A stretch of DNA of 56,673 nt. Source: an uncultured Eubacterium sp. Lineage in GTDB: Bacteria > Bacillota > Clostridia > Lachnospirales > Lachnospiraceae. Within the stretch, counting starts at the first letter, position 1, and each line of letters opens with the position of its first letter. This document shows positions 51,542-56,673 of the stretch, piece after piece. Position numbers and translations under genes: made by a program. The stretch covers positions 1 to 56,673 of the forward strand of contig CALGGT010000043.1 in assembly GCA_937915825.1 (NCBI GenBank). The letters run 5' to 3'. The notes under the pieces were generated by a model. The model made no database searches. It saw only the letters and a program-made list of their open reading frames with translations, and was not told where the DNA came from.

Positions 51542-52191
51542 TGAATTCAACGCTTCCCATGTGTTATATCTTTGGGGCCGGTGACTTCACCCCTTGCCCC
51601 ATCACCTTGAAGACCAACGATCACGTGATCGCTGCCGATGGCGGATACGATCATCTGGTTCAATTAGGGCTTCGGGCAGATGTGGTATTAGGGGATTTTG
51701 ACTCGGTTACATCCACCGATGTCTGGGCGGATGATTTTATCGAGAAGATCACCTATCCCGTTAAAAAAGATGACACCGACATGATGTTGGCGGTGAAACT
51801 TGGTCTTTCCCGTGGTTATAAACAGTTTTCCATTTACGGTGGTCTGGGCGGTCGCCTGGATCATACCATTGGAAACATTCAGGTATTATCCTATCTGGCC
51901 AAACAAGGCGCACAGGGAATCTTATACCACAAAGATCAATGCGCCACCGTGATCGCGTCGGGAAGCTTTATTTTGGATAAATCCAAAGGCGGGACCATTT
52001 CGGTCTTTTCCCTTTCCGATGAATGCACCAATGTTTGCATCAAAGGCCTGGAATATGAAGTCAAAGGTCTTACCTTAACCAACACATTTCCCCTGGGCAT
52101 CAGCAATGAAGCAACCGGAAAAAAAGGAATCATCAGCCTTTCCTCCGGTCTGCTTTTGATCATGTGGCAGCCCTACGAGGAGAATTCATAA
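51538..52191 (+). CDS. thiN: Thiamine pyrophosphokinase
   Basis: 217 residues. Motifs of the family: VIAADGGYDHLVQLGLRADV near 31-50, GDFDSVTS, KDDTDMMLAV near 83, and GGLGGRLDHTIGNIQVLSYL near 103. It transfers pyrophosphate from ATP to thiamine to make ThDP. The ATGA overlap with the upstream ATPase gene shows coupling. The 49 bp to the convergent hypE end hold only a weak GGCC/GGCT stem. Confidence 0.93.
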   Translation: MMNSTLPMCYIFGAGDFTPCPITLKTNDHVIAADGGYDHLVQLGLRADVVLGDFDSVTSTDVWADDFIEKITYPVKKDDTDMMLAVKLGLSRGYKQFSIYGGLGGRLDHTIGNIQVLSYLAKQGAQGILYHKDQCATVIASGSFILDKSKGGTISVFSLSDECTNVCIKGLEYEVKGLTLTNTFPLGISNEATGKKGIISLSSGLLLIMWQPYEENS

Positions 52192-52240
52192 GAAGGAATC
52201 CGGCCACACAGAGTCCGGCTAATGCCTGCCACGCATAAAG

Positions 52241-53269
52241 TTAACAAATTCTTGGAAGGCCTTCTCCCTGCAAAATATCCATTTCGCGCACACCGCCGAT
52301 TTCGGTATGAAGCAGGAGGCGGCCTTTTTTCTCATTCTTCGAATTCTCATGATCCGGATTTTCTCGAACCGTCCCTAACAAGCAGGCATTTTCCCCATAG
52401 CGGGAACTGCGGATGATCTTCAACGCTTCCTCCGCCTGGTCTTCCGGCAGGATCGCCACCATTTTCCCTTCATTTCCCATATACAAAGGATCCAGCCCCA
52501 AAAGACCGGCAAACTGTTCTACATTCCCCTGAATCGGGATTTTCTCTTCATAAATATCGAATACGCATGCACTGGCATCCGCAAGCTCCTTTAACACCGT
52601 TCCTAAGCCACCCCGGGTCACATCCCGCAGAGTGTGAACGTCCACTCCTCCCGCCAGAAGATTGGAAACCATCTGATTTAAAGGCGCCACATCGCTTTCA
52701 ATGGACGAATCGATGGACATTCGGTGAGATAGAATCGCTCCGTGGTGGTCCCCCATGGTTCCACTAACTAAGATCGCGTCCCCGGGTTTGGCTCCCGCGG
52801 CCTTAATGTCCATCCCTTCCGGAATTTCCCCGACCCCAGCCGTGTTAATCAGAAGTCCTCCATTTCCTTCGATGACTTTCGTGTCCCCGGCTACGATGGT
52901 AACGCCGGCTTCCCTGGCCGTCTTCGCCATGGATGTTACCACCCGCTCCAGGGTTTTCAATGACAAACCTTCCTCCAGAATGTATCCGCAGGTTAAATAT
53001 TTCGGGATGGCTCCCCGCATTAACAGATCGTTGACCGTGCCGCACACACTTAGTCTCCCAATATCTCCCCCTCGAAATTCCAAAGGAGTTACCACGAAAC
53101 TGTCGGTAGTAACCGCAATCTTTTTGTATCCTTCTACAACAGCGCTGTCTTCCATTTCCTTTAGTACGGGATTATCAAACGCCTTGGCAAAGATTTTCTC
53201 GATCAGCTCTTCGGTCGCCACGCCCCCGCTTCCATGAGCCATTACAATCTGTTCTTCCATTTCTCCCAT
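52241..53269 (-). CDS. hypE: Hydrogenase maturation protein HypE
   Basis: 342 residues taking the ATG at 53269 (AGGGAG upstream); the ATG nine bases on is also possible. MAHGSGGVATEELI at the start, VTTDSFVVTPLEFRGGDIG, and VSGTMGDHHGAILSHR are typical of the PurM-like ATPase fold, and the protein ends PRIC, whose C-terminal Cys carries the thiocarbamate that HypE dehydrates to thiocyanate, the source of CN ligands for the [NiFe] centre. Works with HypF, HypC and HypD. Last gene of the hyp operon here. Confidence 0.97.
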   Translation of the reverse strand: MGEMEEQIVMAHGSGGVATEELIEKIFAKAFDNPVLKEMEDSAVVEGYKKIAVTTDSFVVTPLEFRGGDIGRLSVCGTVNDLLMRGAIPKYLTCGYILEEGLSLKTLERVVTSMAKTAREAGVTIVAGDTKVIEGNGGLLINTAGVGEIPEGMDIKAAGAKPGDAILVSGTMGDHHGAILSHRMSIDSSIESDVAPLNQMVSNLLAGGVDVHTLRDVTRGGLGTVLKELADASACVFDIYEEKIPIQGNVEQFAGLLGLDPLYMGNEGKMVAILPEDQAEEALKIIRSSRYGENACLLGTVRENPDHENSKNEKKGRLLLHTEIGGVREMDILQGEGLPRIC

Positions 53270-53369
53270 TTTTCTATTTCTCCCTTCTCTTTTCCATTCA
53301 TCCTTGTATCCATGGATCTGTGTATCCATGGACCCTTACATTCATGGATCCTTGCACGATCCTTCTATC

Positions 53370-54434
53370 TTATCCTTGCATCAGATAATGGGAACGACAG
53401 CTCCCCTCATCGGAAACCATACAAGCCCCCTGGGGATGCAACGGAGTACAAACCGTTCCAAACAAAGAACACTGAGACGGCTCCTTCTTTCCCATCAATA
53501 CCTGGGCACAGCTGCACAAAGGATTTAACGGCGCATCTTCATCGAGCCCTTCACTTCCCGCGTCGTATTCCTCCCATTCCGTTCGAAGTTTCAGACCGGA
53601 ATCTGGCACCGCTCCCATGCCCCTCCAAACCGCGTCACACGGCTCAAAATATTTTTCCACCCGGGCTCTGGCCACAGGATTTCCTTCCCTGGTCACTACC
53701 GCGGGATAATAATTTTTTACAACCCCCTGTCCATAATGCTTTACAATTCCATATAGGGCGATCATCAGCTCTTTTCCCTGAAAACCGGCCACACCAAAAG
53801 GCAGATGATATTTTAGGGCAAGGGGTTCAAACGCCTGATACCCCGTCACCACTGCCACGTGCCCCGGCGCAAGAAACCCATTCAGATCCGTATCCTGACT
53901 GCATAAAAATTGAATGACTTCCGGCATGGTCTTTAACGACGTTAAAAGGGAAATATTCCGAATCTTGCGTTTTCTCGCCTGTTCCAGCAACATGGCGTAA
54001 ACCGGGATGGTGGTCTCAAACCCGATCGCTGCAAAAACAAATGTTACGTTGGGATCATTCTGCGCCAAAGACAGCGCATCCATGGGAGAATACACCATCT
54101 CCACCTGCCCCCCTTCCCCTTTGACCTCCTGCAGACTCTTCCTGCTTCCCGGCACTCGCATCAGATCCCCGAAGGTAACAACGCAAGTATTTGGTTCCAG
54201 AGAAAGTTCGATCAATCGGTCAATATAAGCGGTAGGCGTTACGCAAACCGGACAGCCCGGACCTGAGATCAAATGGATGTTGGGAGACAAAAGACCGGGA
54301 ATCCCATTTTTCATAATCGCACCGGTATGACTGCCGCAAACCTCCATAATGTTCATTGGTGGTCCGTCATATTCTTTTAAAAAATGAAGAATGGCAGAAA
54401 ATTTTTCTTCTGCCTTTCTTACTTCCTCCATCAT
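53370..54434 (-). CDS. hypD: Hydrogenase maturation protein HypD
   Basis: 354 residues. Conserved CGSHTGAI near residue 33, GPGCPVCVTP near 58, FLAPGHVAVVTGYQAFEPLA near 183, and a C-terminal Cys cluster (CSCAQVLMG...CSLFGTVCTP...GACMVSDEGSC) for the [4Fe-4S] centre. With HypC it assembles Fe(CN)2CO. Its start overlaps the hypC stop (ATGA). Confidence 0.97.
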   Translation of the reverse strand: MMEEVRKAEEKFSAILHFLKEYDGPPMNIMEVCGSHTGAIMKNGIPGLLSPNIHLISGPGCPVCVTPTAYIDRLIELSLEPNTCVVTFGDLMRVPGSRKSLQEVKGEGGQVEMVYSPMDALSLAQNDPNVTFVFAAIGFETTIPVYAMLLEQARKRKIRNISLLTSLKTMPEVIQFLCSQDTDLNGFLAPGHVAVVTGYQAFEPLALKYHLPFGVAGFQGKELMIALYGIVKHYGQGVVKNYYPAVVTREGNPVARARVEKYFEPCDAVWRGMGAVPDSGLKLRTEWEEYDAGSEGLDEDAPLNPLCSCAQVLMGKKEPSQCSLFGTVCTPLHPQGACMVSDEGSCRSHYLMQG

Positions 54435-54649
54435 AGACCTCCGATCTCCGTCATTAACTCCTGGATCTCTTTTGCTTCATCCATGGACATTTTCTGTAGG
54501 ATACAACCAGCATGTACCAGCACATAGTCGCCGATGGCTATATCCACAAGACCCGCCTGGGCCTTAACAAGATTACCCGAAAAATCCACCCAGGCCGTAT
54601 CCGATTCTTTTTCAATCTTTTTTACCATTCCCGGCAATGCAACACACAT
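54431..54649 (-). CDS. hypC: Hydrogenase assembly chaperone HypC
   Basis: 72 residues from ATG 54649; the family always starts Met-Cys, here MCVALPGMVKKIEKESDTAW, and Cys2 binds the Fe complex. The open frame extends upstream, but AGGTTT just before the Met-Cys and family length fix this start. IGDYVLVHAGCILQKMS closes the OB fold. Confidence 0.96.
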   Translation of the reverse strand: MCVALPGMVKKIEKESDTAWVDFSGNLVKAQAGLVDIAIGDYVLVHAGCILQKMSMDEAKEIQELMTEIGGL

Positions 54650-54696
54650 CTTAAACCTCCAATTTCTAAAACAATTTCTAATAAAATCCGTCGATT

Positions 54697-54750
54697 TGAA
54701 CGATCCAACAATTCCAATCATTCCAGCAATTCCAGCGATTCCAGCGATCT
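54697..54750. repeat. Degenerate ATTCCAGCR microrepeat between hypF and hypC
   Basis: ATTCCAGCAATTCCAGCG and near copies of the 9-bp unit fill the spacer after the hypF stop. Confidence 0.6.
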
Positions 54751-56641
54751 CAGCACTCCAACGATTCCTCCGACGGCACCTGATACGCGTTCAACCAAAG
54801 CTGTCCCAGGGCCAATCCCCCATCACCGGCCGGAACCAATTCATTCATAAAAATATCTTCTTCTCTTTGTCCCATCTTTTCAAACTCCCGATATACCTCA
54901 TTGGTTAGAACTTGATTGTACCACGTTCCACCACTTAGCGCAATCTTTTTGTCCCGTCCTACTTCCTGAGATAAGAAAACCACCCCCTTCGCCAACATTT
55001 TATGAAAAAAGGCTGCCAGCACCTCTTTTTTATACCCCAACGACATTTGTAGATATATGAAACAAAGCAGATTTGCTGTCCTTAGAAAGGGCACTTCTCC
55101 TTTTTCGATAAAATGCTGATTTAACAAGTTATACTTATTTATTAAATCTTGGTGTAACTCTGAATTATCCCGCAAACCCGCTCTGGCAGCGTCTTCCAGC
55201 ATTTGAGCACTTTCTCCCTCATAAGAATTCCGTTTGCTGATCTCTAATGCGCAACTGACTCCGTCAAACAGTCGCCCGGTGGAGGTAGAACGGATTCGAT
55301 TCACCTGATTGGCATTGGCAGCCAGTGCCAGTGTTACACCATATTCATGCTCCGGTAAAATATCCTCCCGATTTAAATACCCTCGTTCCAGGCCATGAGC
55401 CAGGTAACTAAAAAGAACTAAGTTTCCATCTTTTGCTGCCTGGTCACCGCCGGGTAGAAGGACCGGTTCCAAAGAGCCAACCCTTTTCCAACCGTTCCTG
55501 GTTACATGAAGAACTTCCCCGCCCCACACACTGTGATCGGGTCCATAACCGGTTCCATCCAAAGCAATCCCCAAAACATCCTCCAGACGATGTTCCGCCA
55601 TAACAGAGGCAATATGAGCCACATGGTGTTGGGCGTGGGATCTTTTACATTCGGTTCCTTCCGACATTTTCGCGTAATACCCCGGGTGTAAATCTTCCAC
55701 GGATTCCACCGGCTGCACTTCGTAAAGCTTATAAAATGCCTTCATGCCGGCAATTCTCGAATTTCTAGCCTTCTCATCTTCCAAATCTCCAAAGTGTCCA
55801 CTCAAATAGGCAGCTTTTCCATATCCCAGGGCAAATACCGCTTTTAAATCTCCTCCCTGGGCGATCACAGGCCGATCCAAGGACTTAGGAAGTAAAACCG
55901 GCTCCGGCACCATACCTCTGGCACGTCGAATGATTTGAAATTTTCCAGGATTTCCCTGAATTCCGCCCTTTTCCTGGAAGATCGAATCATCCAGAGGCAT
56001 CCGGATCTTTCGGTCGTGACCAATGGCATACGCCGCTCCCCCATCTTGTAAAACCTTTCGAACTTCTTCTTCCCCGGTTACCAGGGGCTCTCCTCCCCGG
56101 TTGCAGCTGGTCATGATCAAGGGAGAAACCTCCTGCAGCAACAAGATCTGAAGGGGGTGAGAAGGCAACATAGCTCCGATCCGTGAGCTGTTCCCAAGAA
56201 CTCCCTCTCCCAATCGTTTCCCCTGTTCTTTTTTAGGCAAAAGCACGATGGGGCGTGCCGGTGACTTTAAAAGATCTTCCGCTTCCCGGGAAACCTCTGC
56301 ATATTCCCGTACATCCTCAACGTTTGCGAATAAAACCGCAAATGGCTTATTCTCTCGCATTTTATAGTTCCGGATCTCACCGGCCCCCTGCGTTTTTAAG
56401 GCATCGGCGCACAAATGATATCCCCCTACCCCTTTTAGGGCGATCACGCCACCTTTTTTTAGGATTTCTACGCCTTTTTTAAGGATTTCTTCACCGTTAT
56501 CCTTGTCGTTCGTAAGATCTCCCTCATCCTTTGTTTCCGTTATTGTAGAACCATCCGGGTTGATCCCGACCAGTTTCGGCCCACAATGGGCACAGGCAAT
56601 GGTTTGGGCATAGCGTCTTATATCTCCGGGCTTTTCGTATT
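54750..56641 (-). CDS. hypF: Carbamoyltransferase HypF, 5'-truncated
   Basis: About 630 codons are present and the frame runs off the genomic end at 56641; the in-frame stop just beyond is made by adapter sequence. Family length is about 750, so roughly 110-150 residues (acylphosphatase domain and first zinc knuckle) are missing. The visible start has IACAHCGPKLVGINPDG (second zinc finger), then the YrdC-like domain (GGVIALKGVGGYHLCADA, SCNRGGEPLVTGEEEV) and the Kae1-like domain (HAQHHVAHIASVMAEH, ALDGTGYGPDHSVWGGEVL, LSGGTWYN, VPAGDGGLALGQ). It transfers carbamoyl to the HypE C-terminal Cys. A small EILKKG duplication lies between zinc finger and YrdC. Confidence 0.95.
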
Positions 56642-56673
56642 AGATCGGAAGAGCACACGTCTGAACTCCAGTC
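56642..56673. other. Illumina TruSeq adapter sequence
   Basis: The last 32 bases begin AGATCGGAAGAGCACACG and continue exactly as the TruSeq read-1 adapter. They are not genomic. Confidence 0.98.

Noticed and set aside
53234..53917. 227-residue + strand ORF
   Set aside because: Antisense of hypD 3' end and hypE leader; Pro/His-rich composition and no start signal.
1..56641. tRNA or rRNA genes, prophage or insertion sequence with transposase
   Set aside because: No cloverleaf with TTCGA loop, no rRNA blocks, and no transposase, integrase or phage structural genes were seen on either strand.

Overview
The window looks like a metagenome or draft-assembly contig from an anaerobic, low-to-mid GC Gram-positive bacterium. 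Class Clostridia, most likely a Lachnospiraceae-type organism, is inferred from gene order, strong AGGAGG ribosome binding sites, an anaerobic ribonucleotide reductase, NfnAB, [NiFe]-hydrogenase maturation genes and large secreted Ig-like/leucine-rich-repeat proteins. Two parts of the contig are suspect. Bases 1 to about 1.83-1.96 kb differ sharply in codon choice from the rest, with the break inside murA. The last 32 bases (56642-56673) are Illumina TruSeq adapter. Genes at both edges (an HD-GYP phosphodiesterase and hypF) are cut.

Layout. 0-3.1 kb: HD-GYP c-di-GMP phosphodiesterase (+), murA and a flavin reductase (-). 3.1-7.2 kb: a TPR protein with a very long acidic region, the SRP RNA with its own promoter, and a membrane protein of unknown role. 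7.2-10.9 kb: the rpmG-secE-nusG-rplK-rplA-(L10 leader)-rplJ-rplL cluster, which ends in a terminator and is not followed by rpoBC. 11.1-15.8 kb: metG-tatD-rsmA-S1-domain gene. 15.85-16.13 kb: a free-standing c-di-GMP-I riboswitch with its own promoter and two terminators. 16.3-20.4 kb: a 1315-residue secreted Ig-like/LRR protein. 20.5-25.3 kb: nrdD behind paired NrdR boxes, and a copper-type P1B ATPase. 25.3-25.8 kb: a promoter-driven, hairpin-rich repeat region leading to a 61-residue membrane protein. 26.2-31.3 kb: rpsF-ssb-rpsR and gdpP-rplI-dnaB. 31.5-32.4 kb: a small secreted Big_2-like protein. 32.6-37.6 kb: hrcA-grpE-dnaK-dnaJ behind a CIRCE operator. 37.7-47.9 kb: pfkA-dnaX-ybaB-recR-DUF5711-cvpA and a 1542-residue LRR/Big_2 surface protein. 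48.1-50.4 kb: nfnA-nfnB. 50.7-52.2 kb: an Mrp-type ATPase and thiN. 52.2 kb to the end: hypF-hypC-hypD-hypE.

Most genes are housekeeping (translation, protein folding, replication, recombination) and each transcription unit has a readable sigma-A-type promoter (TTGACA-N17-TATAAT class). Nucleotide second messengers recur: an HD-GYP enzyme and a c-di-GMP riboswitch for c-di-GMP, and GdpP for c-di-AMP. The HD-GYP gene lies on the suspect side of the murA junction, so it may not belong to the same genome as the riboswitch.

The most unusual content is intergenic. A family of dispersed elements shares a 13-16 bp terminal motif (GTTACGATTCACAGCC), a nearly invariant 42-47 bp core placed 36-37 bp from one end, and a variable hairpin half. 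Two copies are full length (227 and 222 bp, near 10.9 and 25.8 kb). Truncated or diverged copies lie near 16.2, 32.5 and 37.7 kb, and lone terminal motifs lie beside the SRP RNA and metG promoters. This looks like a MITE-like or structured-repeat family. I cannot tell from sequence alone whether it has been described.
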